From positions 1-64,000 of the forward strand of contig NW_020194554.1 of the NCBI RefSeq assembly GCF_002865645.1: 64,000 nt of DNA, read 5' to 3'. The position numbers and the translations under genes were made by a program. Positions 46,313 through 57,229 of the stretch are shown piece by piece. Numbering within the stretch: the first letter of the stretch is position 1; every line of letters begins with the position of its first letter. The DNA is from Hyaloscypha bicolor E. Its lineage: Eukaryota; Ascomycota; Leotiomycetes; Helotiales; Hyaloscyphaceae. Below the pieces are notes generated by a model. That model was not told the origin of the DNA, did not search any database, and saw only the letters and a program-made list of their open reading frames with translations.

Positions 46313-49236
46313 ATGGTCCTCATCTTTCTAACTGTTCTTTGTTTGGTTTCATCTGTTCTGGCAATAGGCCAACAAGCCATCATATCGTTTACGGGAGGGG
46401 CCTTGCAACTAGCAGGAGGCTCATCGGTGGCATATCTGTTTCTCAGCAGCGCAGACTTCCCAGGCGTCATTAGAGCAGGCCAAGACCTCTCAGCAGACTT
46501 TGGTTGAGTAACTGGTAATAATCTGACCATTGTGTCAAAAGACCAGACATCTACCGACCAATCGCCATCGGCAGGGCCAGTCATCATCGCAGGAACGATT
46601 GGAAAGTCAACACTCATCGATTCCTTGGTCTCAGCTGGCAAAATTGACGTTTCGAGCATCAAAGGACAATGGGAAGCCTTCGAGACTCAGATATTGGCAA
46701 ATCCCATTTCTGGACCGGCCTCTGCTCTGGTGATTGCTGGAAGTGATAAATGGGGCACGATTTACGGAATCTATGACATCTCAGAGCAAATCGGTGTCTC
46801 ACCTTGGTACTGGTTTTCGGACGTCGCCACTGCTCAGCGAACCAATATTTACGCCTTGAATGTACACAAAGTTCAAGGATCACCGAGCGTCAATATTGGG
46901 GGATCTTCTTGAATGATAAGCAGCCAGCACTGACGAACGGGGTGGAGGAGAAATATGGGGGCGTTGGATATGTCTCTGGTTTCTACACGAGAGTCTTTGA
47001 GCTTTTGCTGCGGTTGAGAGCGAACTCTTTGTGGCCGACGATGTGGGATAGTATGTTCGCGATTGATGATTCAAAAAATCAGCCGCTTGCTGATAGCTAC
47101 GGGATTGTCATGGGAACCAGCCATACCGAGCCACTCATGCGGTCAACGAAAGAGCAGGGAAAATATTGCAGCGGCTCTTGAAACTGGGCCTCCAACAAAG
47201 CAAACGTCATCTTATTCTTGACGGATGGTGCAAAGAGGGCAAAGCCGTATGAATCTCAGTACACGATGGGAATGCGCGGTTCTGGCGACACGGGGTCTTC
47301 GACCCTCAATGCAACCGCCCTTGAAGACGTCATTGCTCAGCAGCAGATAATCCTCGCTTCAGTCGTCAATAGCAATTTCTCGGGAATGTGGTGTCCATAC
47401 AAAGAGGTTGGTTGTTATTATCAGAAGGGCATGAAAGTCCTTGACGATATCACAATACTGTGGCCTGATGACAATGTTGGCAATATTCAGAGACTCCCAA
47501 TCCCGAGTGAACTTAATCGTTCTGGCGGCGCGGGGATATATCACCATTTCGACTATGTTGGAGATCCCCGAAATTACAAGTCAAGTGGATCAATACTATC
47601 TTGCCCCAAAAGACCTGGGAGCAGATGCATTTTGCGCATGCTCGCAATGATCGGCAGATATGGGTTGTCAATGTGGGAGATTTGAAACCTTTGGTGAGTT
47701 TCTCTCGAGTTCTCAGGAAAGCCCGCCACTGACCCGCGAACCGTGATAGGAACTGCCAATCAGCCACTTTATCGATATGGTATACGACATGTCATTGTTT
47801 ACCTCGCCTGACAGTACCGAGAATTTGGCGCCACGGTTGTTAATGCTACAGCTTCGGTCATGAACAGATACGGCAAGTATGCAAATAGAAGGAAGTACGA
47901 GCTGCTTGATGCGTCCATCTATTCTGTCGTGAACTGCAACGAAGCAGATACAGTTTAGAACGAGTGGGCAACGATGGTAGCAGATGCACAAAAAATCCAT
48001 GATTCACTACCAGCCAATGCTCAACCTGGTTTCTTTGAGCTTGTTCTCCATCCATGCAAAGCTGGTTACATCTTATACCAGCTGTACGTCAACACAGCGA
48101 AGAACAATTTATATGCCAAACAAAACAGAGTGAGTGCTGCTATGCTGTCAGTGCATACGCTGCAGATTCGGCACTTGTCACCACTTACCACAAGCTGCTT
48201 GGAGGGAAATGGGATAATATGATGGATCAAACACATACTGGTTATACCAACTGGTAAGGTTATTTCATCACTCCCTTGTGGACGAGCTGACAACTCCAGG
48301 TAACAACCCGCCTCAAACAGCATGCCGGCACAATCATATCCCTCCAAAAGTACAACTACCACACCGGGAATATTCGTCGACGGAGGCAGCGTGACCGCAC
48401 TCCCAATGATGGATTCATACGGACCGGAGACGCGATGGGTCGATATATATCCCAAGGGAAACACAACTTCAACCTTCAAAGTGACATCCGACCCATGGAT
48501 TACCGCAACTCCATCCTCAGGAGCGCTCACACCACCAGGAGCGATTTCCGACCAACGAGTCCTGATCTCTATCGATTGGAAAAGCGCACCAGTCGGTGAA
48601 TCGACCTCGAAAATCAATATCGATGCTGGTTGCACAGCATTCACTGTCTCCTTGCCGCTCCGCAACACGAATGTCATAGCCGGTTTCGCAGGCTTCGTCG
48701 AAAGCGAGAAGACGATCAGCATCGAGCCCGAGCACTGGACATCCGCTACCTCATCGTCGGATGCTCACTACGACATCATCCCCGGCTATGGCCGCACCCT
48801 CTCGGGCGCGACGCTCTTCCCCGTCACCATCTAACCCCAAAGCCCTTCTTCCTCTCCAAAGCTAACGTACAATATCTTCCTTTTCACTACCACCACAGCA
48901 TCGATAACAGTCCACTTGGCAACCTCCACGAATACAGACCACTCTCGCCACCTCGCATACGCTATTTCCATCGACGATGCGAAACCAACGACGGCTCAAT
49001 ACGTACCGATCGTTGATCTGGGGACGATGCCAAGTCATTGGAAGACCGCGGTGCAGAATGTGGGGTATAATTACACGACAAAGCATGCGGTGACTGCGGA
49101 AGCACATGTGCTGAATCTGTGGGCTGTGGAGCCGGGCGTGGTATTCCAGAAGATTGTCGTTGATTTCGGGGGCGTGAGAACGAGTTATTTGGGGCCGCCT
49201 GCGAGCATGAGGATTGGATTTCGAAAACAAAAATAG
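46313..49236 (+). pseudogene. GH115 alpha-glucuronidase, inactivated
   Basis: The start at 46313 gives a signal peptide (MVLIFLTVLCLVSSVLA), followed by the GH115 N-terminal domain (ALVIAGSDKWGTIYGIYDIS, then ISEQIGVSPWYWFSDV), the catalytic barrel (YWGIFLNDKQPALTNGVEEK, RLRANSLWPTMWDS, IVMGTSHTEPLMR, then WPDDNVGNIQRLP) and the C-terminal domain (EKTISIEPEHWTSA, YGRTLSGATLFPVT, AVEPGVVFQKIVVDFGGVRT). The full length of about 970 residues is represented. Lesions include TGA at 46505-46507, a frameshift near 46890, TGA near 47179, further shifts between 47550 and 48300, and TAA at 48832-48834. GH115 enzymes remove (4-O-methyl)glucuronic acid from xylan outside the cell; this copy cannot. Confidence 0.8.
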
Positions 49237-51286
49237 TGTTACAAATACCTTAGGAGTTCGGAGATTGATGCCATGGCTATGCAGCAGTTCGGAGCATTCA
49301 CATTGAGTTTCCATAAGTAATTACTGTACTCAAAAGCAACAGAGCCCACAGCTATGCTAAAATCGTGAGCTCAATAACGCATCCATATTTAAACCAAGAA
49401 AACAGATCTACGATTGGACAATACCCACTTGGTTCACAGATATATGGAAGAAAGACAACATTTCCCCATCTCCATGTCCAGATAATAGACGCTCCACAGG
49501 AAACTTCTGACGCAGGGTCAAAGTGCGCGGAAACTTCAGCAGGCCTCATCTCATCTGCCTTGGAGCTGGAAATTCCGGCTCACGAAATAATTTTAAAAGC
49601 TGATAAGTAATGTGGAGGCACTCGAGAGGCCCGATTTTTGAAATTAGACGGCCCTCATCCGAGGAACATCTACTCAGAGTATTACACCCGCGAAGCGCTC
49701 GTGCCCAAAGTAATTTCAAGAAGCCATCAAAGCCATGCATGTCAATAAAACTCGTAATTCAAAAGTTATGAAAATTCCGCAAATTATCCACCATCCAGGA
49801 TTCAGGCGGCACACAACACCTGTGCGTCCGTTTGAATCTTTCGCGGAATAGAGTGGAGACTTTCCACATCAACACCGTGAAAAGCGTTGGCAGTTGAATC
49901 GTAGTCAAAGACTGGAACCGTAGTAAGAACTCCTAAAGTTATCCGCTTGGCTCGTTTGCTTCGCTTCAGAGTTGGGAGGATCATCGTCGGCGCCGTTCAA
50001 TGAGGTCTCTTGCGTGCTAGCGAACGCGGATGGAACATTGAATATACTTAAGAGGCTAGTGTTAGCGTTTTTGGTCGCTGCCACATTTCGTCCTCTATCG
50101 TCACTAGAGGAGGTGGTCGCCTCCTCAGAAGACTTGGACCTGGGGAGCTTTGGTTTGGAGAACGCAGAGAGCTTAACCTTCTTGGTTCGAGGAGCGCCGG
50201 AAGCGTACTCACGAACTCACTTTGATTCGAACATGGAGAACTCGGCCGGGCGATCATCAATATCCCACCGTGGTGTAGCATGAGATCGGACAGACGACGG
50301 TGTGCTTAGATAAAGCTGACTCGACTTTTTGCTTTCCTCTTCTAGTATATGATGAAAGCATTGTGGCAATTCCCTACTTTACTGCGGTGTAATTTGGCGG
50401 GGTCTAACATCTCGACCAGCAGTAGTCGATGTAACCCGTCTAGTATACCGATTGATAGCTTGTGCGTGGAACCTCTTCCAACTGCTTGTGGTGGAAGTTG
50501 TCCAGCAAAGGTGCTAGATCCAAGATATGCATTCTCACTCAAGACTCTATCCAACGTTTGCCTCCTTGACGGGAGACTCGTTCAGTATTCCCAAATTTAT
50601 ACTCCAATCATTGCGCAATCTCGAGATGAACCCTTGTCTGTCCTGTTCGAATTGTTTCTTTTGTGCGCTTGGGCTTTTTGGTGGGCGTTCGGGGTTCAGG
50701 TGCCATCGTCGATCGAGATTCTAGAGGTTTGGGAGGATTTGGGAACTCGTAGGCGTGTATAGGAAGGCAAACTAGGAGCGCGAGAGGTTAGCAAAGAGAA
50801 GCAAGAGGAGAGCGGGCAGAGGGCGGTGGTACGAAGGGCAATGCGTTACCAGTGAGACCAGTGAGTAGAGGGAGCTACTAGGAGGCAGGTCGGCTTTGCA
50901 TGTTGGCCAGTTGAGACAGCAAGCAAGCAAACGATCCCAATTGTTTGAATTGAATTGGGATGTTGCGCAGTTTCAGATGAGCGAGAGTCTTGCGCATGGC
51001 GGATTCGAGACAAGGCTGGGAAAGGTGACTCGGAGAAACCGACAAGGAAGCATCCAATGGCGCCGTATCCAACATCTAAGAACGCTAACAACCGAGAGAA
51101 TACAACCGAGCCTAAGAACACGCTGAACGACTGGAATTGGTGGGAGGACGTTCGATTGAGAGAGTGATGTCGATGGAATAAACGGTTCCCAACTCGCGGA
51201 CGGCGTGCCTCGCTAAATGGCGGGCCGAAGCGCCAGCCTATGTAACAGCCCACTGAATTCGGGGCATCTCCGACTACCTCTCCATA
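49237..51286. other. Two kilobases without a clear gene; possible decayed minus-strand gene
   Basis: On the minus strand an ATG at about 50702 starts MAPEPRTPTKKPKRTKETIR and continues to G-Q-T-R-V-H-L-E-I-A-Q before a stop. Further down (about 50215-49915) another frame gives a Ser/Lys-rich stretch (VKLSAFSKPKLPRSKSSEEA, then FASTQETSLNGADDDPP). The 500 bp above the ATG look like a GC-rich promoter or 5' UTR. These could be parts of one basic, disordered protein gene that has decayed, or chance. I recognise no family. 49240-49800 shows nothing. Confidence 0.3.
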
Positions 51287-51537
51287 CGGAGGTAGGTACA
51301 GCCCATAATAATAGTAATAGCGCTAGCAGGGGTCCGAACTTTTCAACCTGGTATCGCAACAACGTATCGCAAAAACTTTAAAAAAACGTAGCACTACTAT
51401 ATGGCACTATTGTGGATATTTATAGCGTTTAAATAAACTTTTTATGTTTTGGTAGCAAAAGTTGTCGAGTGTTGAAATCACGAGTTTTCTATTGACCCCT
51501 GCTAGCGCTGTTACTATCATTATGGGCTGTACCTCCG
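51287..51537. mobile_element. MITE with about 45-bp inverted termini and TA target duplication
   Basis: The left end CGGAGGTAGGTACAGCCCAT (51287 onward, continuing to about 51334) is the reverse complement of the right end, which reads ATGGGCTGTACCTCCG up to 51537. The match continues inward through AGCGCTAGCAGGGGTC on the left and GACCCCTGCTAGCGCT on the right (51494-51509). The left copy has 4 extra bases (GGTA). TA flanks both outer ends (51285-51286 and 51538-51539), as for Tc1/mariner/pogo-class insertions. The 251-bp element has no coding capacity, so it is a non-autonomous miniature element. Its interior is AT-rich. It lies about 120 bp from the stop codon of the aldo-keto reductase gene. 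Confidence 0.8.
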
Positions 51538-51661
51538 TACTCAAAATACCCAAGGTTCCGACCATTGAAATAATCCCCCCTCCCCCAAAAAGAAAACCTA
51601 TCGGATGCTTAACAACACTCACTGTAATACTCCTCCAGGAATTCTAACTCAACTCCTAGTC

Positions 51662-52763
51662 TCAACCCCAATACGTCTCATCCTTGACCGTCTCCCACAG
51701 CTCCTCGACCAACTCCAGCAACTCTTCATCCAACGGGCCCTTCCCACACATCTCCACATTCCCCCTCAACTGATCGACCCTTGAGGAACCAAGAATGATA
51801 CCGTCTCCCTCTCCAAGCACCGAATGATGCACAATCCACCTCAAGCTGGCTTCCGTACTACACATGCCCCTTTCTTTACACGCCTTGCGGAATTTGCGCA
51901 TGGCGGCATGGACAGGTGGTTTATCAAAAGTTTTGGGATAGCCGAGATGCCCACCAGGTGCCCAGCGTCCTCCGGGGAGATCTTTTGCCGGATCTGCTGC
52001 GAGAGAAACTTTGCCTGTGAGGAGACCGCCTGCAAGTGGACTATCAAGTGTTAACACCGATGTTCGAAATTTCGGAGAAGAACTAACCCGTAAGCATTAA
52101 TCTTGATGCCATGCTTTCTTAGAAGTGGATAAATGTCCTTTTCAGGGTGTCTGCAAATAGCATTGTAGTGACCCTGATAGAAGGCAGGCTTGACATAACC
52201 CTTGTCATCACATATCTCCAGCCACTGTTTCATTTCCTCGCAACTGTAGTTGCATAATCCAAACTAATGCTATCCAGTCAGTTTCATTCCAATTCTATCA
52301 ACAGATTGTGATATACCTTTTCACAATGCCCCGCCTGTAAGTGTTTATTGAAAGCCCTTGCACTCTCCTCCGCAGGCGTCTCCGGATCCGAACAATGCGC
52401 ATACATGATATTCACCTTCTCAATCCCCATCAGCTCAAAAGTCTTCTTGAAACTGGCATCTATGTTCGCCTCCGATAGACTTTCTGCTCCTGATTTAGCC
52501 TTCGGGTCTCGAAATCCAAGAGCAAGAGAGTAAGGCATGATCTTCGAATCGATCACGAATCCCTTTCCTGCGGCCTTTGCCTGCCCCAATAATGTTTCTG
52601 TCACCCACGGTGAGCCAGGTGGATATGAGGCTGCTGAATCAAGCTGTTTCAATCCCAACTCGTCCAATGATTTCAGCAATTCCTCTGTCTGCTCGGTAGT
52701 CGTCCATGTGTGAGAGATGCGTCCTTCGCCAATACCCCCAGCGCCGAAAATGAGATTAGCCAT
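51662..52763 (-). CDS. Aldo-keto reductase (AKR7-like)
   Basis: Three exons (52763-52317, 52263-52088, 52040-51662) with GT-AG introns give 333 residues, the usual length. It is a cytosolic NADPH-dependent reductase of the aldehyde-reductase/aflatoxin-aldehyde-reductase branch. Marks include the N-terminal strand NLIFGAGGIGEG, KQLDSAASYP (Asp of the tetrad, with the expected Tyr at Y62-equivalent in SAASYP), KVNIMYAHCSDPETP (catalytic His region), FGLCNYSCEEMKQW, YNAICRHPEKDIYPLLRKHG and GIILGSSRVDQLRGNV (cofactor-phosphate site). An upstream exon beginning at about 52903 (MRRIIEEGEESLSAP) could be spliced in frame to give a longer N-terminus; I kept the conserved start. The substrate is unknown. 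Confidence 0.85.
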
Positions 52764-53036
52764 ATCGAGATCGAGGATTGCGTCTAGATACAAGAGAACT
52801 TTGAGGTGGGTGATGTTAAGGATTGGACTTTTCAGGATAAAAGGGAGGGTTTCGCTTACCAGGTGCTGACAAACTCTCTTCACCTTCCTCGATAATACGA
52901 CGCATGAACGAATCAAGTTACGTGAAACGAGTCAGAAAGGCCCGCTGAAGCACACACACCTCGAGCACACCTATAAAAAACGTACCCTTAGCATGCAGGC
53001 GTAGATCGGGGCTTTGAATGAATAAGGCCTCAGTCG

Positions 53037-56000
53037 TCACTCCTTGATTTTTCCAGATGCTAGCAGCATTTCTACAACCCCTTGGTGCTTCTCACCCTTA
53101 GCCATTGAGAGGGCGGAGACACCCCACGAAGTCGTGGTATTCACATCCAAATCAGCTCTCTTGAGAAGCAGTTTAACAATCCCCACATGACCTGTACGAG
53201 CAGCTAGAATGAGGGGTGTGAGGCCGTTACTACTACTTAGGTTGACGTTGACTTTCGGCTGCTGTAGAAGTACTTTGAGACACCCCTGGTATCTGCGGCA
53301 AATAGCATAGAACAAGGGACTCCAGCCAGTTCTGTCACCGACGTTTAAGTCTATGTTGGGAGACCCGACTAACAATGAGAGGACTTGAGTACATCCATTC
53401 TCTGCGGCGTATGATAAAGGGGTTCGGCATTCTTTATCTCTTGTGTTCACGTCAATGTCTTCGGTGCAGAGCAACAAAAAGACAATACGACGGTTTCCTC
53501 GTTCAGCGGCTAATGACAAAGGAGTCCGGCCAAATCTACTTTTAGAGTTGACAGCAACTTTTCCTGTCCCAAGCAGAAGCCTTACAATCTCGATATAACC
53601 TTTCCGCGAGGCGATTGCTAGGGCAGTAGTTGTATAAAGAGATCGATGAATTTCAATGTTAAGGTCAACCTCTCCAGTGTCAATTAGGAGTTTTGCAATC
53701 TCTTTGTAGCCTTGCTGAGCGGCGCGAGAAAACGGAGACCAGCCTTGAACATCTCTGGTATCGACGTCGACCTTTCCAGTGTTAAGTAACATCTTGACGA
53801 TTTCGATGTGACCTTGTTGACAGGCGATCGCGAGAGGGGTTTCCCCTCGAGACGTACAATAGTTCATATCAAATGTCCCCCTTGTGAGAATCTCCCTGAA
53901 AACCTCTACCCATCCCCCATTCGAGGCTCTGAGGAGCACCAATTCGCCGGTTTTTCGGGGTTTTAAATCGAGTCCAGCAGCCAAAAGTTGCAACGTAAAG
54001 CGTTCACGGCCTTCAAAGACCGCTGTGATTATCCTCGAGTGCCAATCTTCAAATAGAATGCCCAGATTCTTACCAGCAGCGAGAAGAAATGGGGCTAGGA
54101 TGCCGTTGTAACAAGTTATAAGAGGATTCAGAGCTTTCGGTCCTCTTTCGAATTTATATCTTTCGAATTTATATCGCAGATGTAATGAACAACGCTCGTG
54201 GGAGCACAATTGACCCAACAGACCGCGAAGTAAAGGTATGCCAGGTTGCCTTTGCACTTCTAACTCGAGGAACTTGCGTACTGCTTGATAACCCCCCGTC
54301 ACGATCGATGCATACAGGGGAGAACCGTAGCACTCATCCTCCAGTTCAAAGTATGAGAATCTTGAAGGGTGGGCCTCTATGAGATTTGGGAGGTTATTTT
54401 CAGCAAAGATGTACAAAGGGCTGGCCTTGGGAGTACGTCGATGGAATTCACCTTTTGCCAATAGTCTTCCTAATGCAAGCCAATTGGTCCATTCGAACTT
54501 GAGCATGAAGCTAAGTTGCGATACACGTCCTTCCTCTGCCAGATCAGCATGATGTAGAACATTTTCCACGGCATACTCCAAGAAAGGAAATCTCCTGTGA
54601 ATAACGTCGCAAGCTCCCATAAGCGGAGAAATTGAGGTTGGTGGCGGTGTAAGTGGCGGTGGAGGTGGAGGCGGAGGTGGACGAGATCGTCTTTTTCTGG
54701 AGGTGACGACCGATTCTGGAATTTCTAGTGGTAGTCGCAAGACCGAGGGATCAACCGTGGCGAGATAAGTAACACAACATCGCTTCAGAAGGTCATGGCT
54801 GTATCCTTGGAAGTCAGATTCCTGCTCAGCCCAAAGCTCCGCGAGTCCCTTTCCTCTGAGAAGAAAGTCTCTTACTGATTCATGGATAAACTGTACTGTT
54901 TGGCATTCCGATGATACAACCTCCACAAGACCTTTCGAGCAATCTAAGATGAACCTCTTCATATCTCCCACGGTAATCTCTATCTCCTCCGCTGCAAGGT
55001 CTTCGATTACGTTAGCTCCGAGACCCGAGAGAATGGCGTAATATAACTCATGTGGACTTAAAGGACGCCTCGAAAATAGAACCCACTGGATGGATAAGCG
55101 TAATTCGTTGCGGTGGAGTTCATCTCTTGTCAATATATCGCGAAAGAGCTCGTGGAGATCTCCGGGAATCGTCCTCAGTCTCTTTCGAAGTGAATGAATG
55201 CGTCCAGCGTCGTACTCCTTGTTCAGCATCTCAACAACGAGAACGACCCACATGAACACACCCGATGCCTTATAGTGGAGCTCTTGTCGAATCTGTTCCA
55301 CTAACCCGCTGTGGCCAATCTCCAACTTGCTGTTGACGTAGTTGGTGATATCCTGACTGTGACCTGGCTGACCTTCTAGGACCAGGTCCAATCCACGATT
55401 CATCTTTATGTTTGGATAATGTCGGCTAGAAAAACAAACGCGGAACCGAATATTAGAGGTGACAGCTCTTTCGCAAAGATGTTCAAAAAACGCAACCATA
55501 TCTCTAATTTGGCTCTCCTCGCATTCATCCAGAGCGTCAATAAAACAAACCAGAGGAACTGGATTGGTGCGCACGCGCATCACACTCCACTGTAGGACAG
55601 CCTTTTCAAACAGATCCTTCAGCATTTCGAGGTTCCATTGAGGCTTGTTCCAATCGAAATGCTCAATATCACGCCTTATATCATCTTTGGTATCGTATTT
55701 GATATCATCCTTGACCAATCCTGCGGAGTCGAAACAATATATAAGACTTGGTAATCTCGCTAGGATTTGCCAGAGCAAAGAACGATACAAGCCAACTGTT
55801 GACTTCTGTAGGTCTATACCACGTGCATGAAAGAAGAAAGAGAGAACAACCTCCTCGCCCATTACTTTCTCGGCTTGGGAAAGGGCGAACTTCATAAGTG
55901 TCGATTTTCCGGCCCCAGGCTTTCCTTTAATCCAAAGTAGACCAGTATGTTCGTTGACCTTACTGGAGTCGATCCAATCAAGATAGCAATAGCTCCGAAG

Positions 56001-57229
56001 AAACCATTCACACGTTTTTGCATGAGTTCGTTGGATGTCTGCTCTCCAATCGTTGATTTGGTCGAACCTTAAGGAATTCCATAGGAAACGTCTTCTCTGC
56101 TCCTTTCTTATCTCGAAAGCATTGTTAGTTGTAGGGCGCTCTGTGGGCTTTTCCTTTTCGTGGGATCTTGGAACTTTAGAAACAATTCTCTGGATCGCTG
56201 CCTCAACCTTCTTGTACTCGATATCCTCAAGTCCAGAAAAGCGACACATCTCCCTGTGGTCGCGTCCAATGTGCTCAGCTACTTCAATGGTCGGGGCGTT
56301 TAGATATGATGACGTATCTTCGACCACCTTGATAGGACCCATATTAGCCTGTGCCTTGACAAGGCTGAGAAATGAATATAGGCAGCGGAACCTACCTTGT
56401 TTCCGCCCAGCAATCGAAGTCCATACTGCTCTTGAAAAGAATGAATGGTCCATTCACGTTCAAGAGCCATTGGAATGAACTCGTCTCGTAGCTCTCGCAG
56501 GCGTTCAGAGGAAGGTAAAAGCGTGTTCACAATTTGCTCATTCACCTGAATACCAACGGCCTTAAAGAACTTCTCCGTGACGCTATGAAGAATATTCCGG
56601 GGATCAGCACCGCTATGAGGTGTCCCAAAGAAAACTATCCCGACAGTTGACTCGCAAACTTTGCGAAAACCTATTTGTGGAGCCTGATTCGATCTGCGGA
56701 GGGTTTCCTTGACGACAATGCCTCCGAGACTATGCGCGATGAACAACAGATGCCTAGACGGATCTTGTAGGCGATTAGCTTCCAGCGAGACCAAGAAATC
56801 TCCCGCTATATCATAAACCGTGCTCTTATTCAAATGTCCTGTCAAACGATGTTTGATGTGGCTGTCGTATCCGTAGGTAAAAACGCGGCTGTTGGGCACG
56901 GCGTGTTGCAGCAAATCTCGAGGCCAAAATACACACTCGGACTTCTGGGAGGCGTTGGCTGCTTGCTCGCAGGTGTCGGATTGATATTTGGCAAATTGGT
57001 TCGACCCGGACGATTCTGGACTAGCCTTTTTCTGAGTCCACGTCTCTTGAGGATGCCCAGTAAACCCGTGTACAAAGATGATGCTATCATAGTCAGTGAG
57101 CCTATTTTACAATGATAAAGCGCTGAGTTCACGGGCTTACTCCAGAAAGGGCTCCTTCGGGTCCACCACCACTGTCAACCCCGTCTGAGGAATTACGTGA
57201 GGCCCACTAATATGAGGTAATTTGCTCAT
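53037..57229 (-). CDS. NLR-type protein: serine-esterase-like hydrolase, NACHT, ankyrin repeats
   Basis: Three exons (57229-57141, 57101-56396, 56327-53037; the first intron is only 39 bp) close in frame to 1,361 residues. Residues about 30-260 are an alpha/beta hydrolase of the SesB/PGAP1 kind: IIFVHGFTGHPQETWT and the nucleophile elbow IAHSLGGIVV with Ser154, then VGIVFFGTPHSGADP. Residues about 395-560 are a NACHT ATPase with Walker A GKPGAGKST (400-408), followed by a Walker B segment VCFIDALDECEE. A proline run lies ahead of the C-terminal half. At least seven ankyrin repeats close the protein (TPLAIACQQGHIEIVKMLLN, TPLSLAAERGNRRIVFLLL, TPLILAARTGHVGIVKLLLK). Fungal STAND proteins of this build act in non-self recognition; the hydrolase would be the effector, NACHT the switch and the ankyrins the sensor. 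All key residues are present, so it looks functional. Confidence 0.9.
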
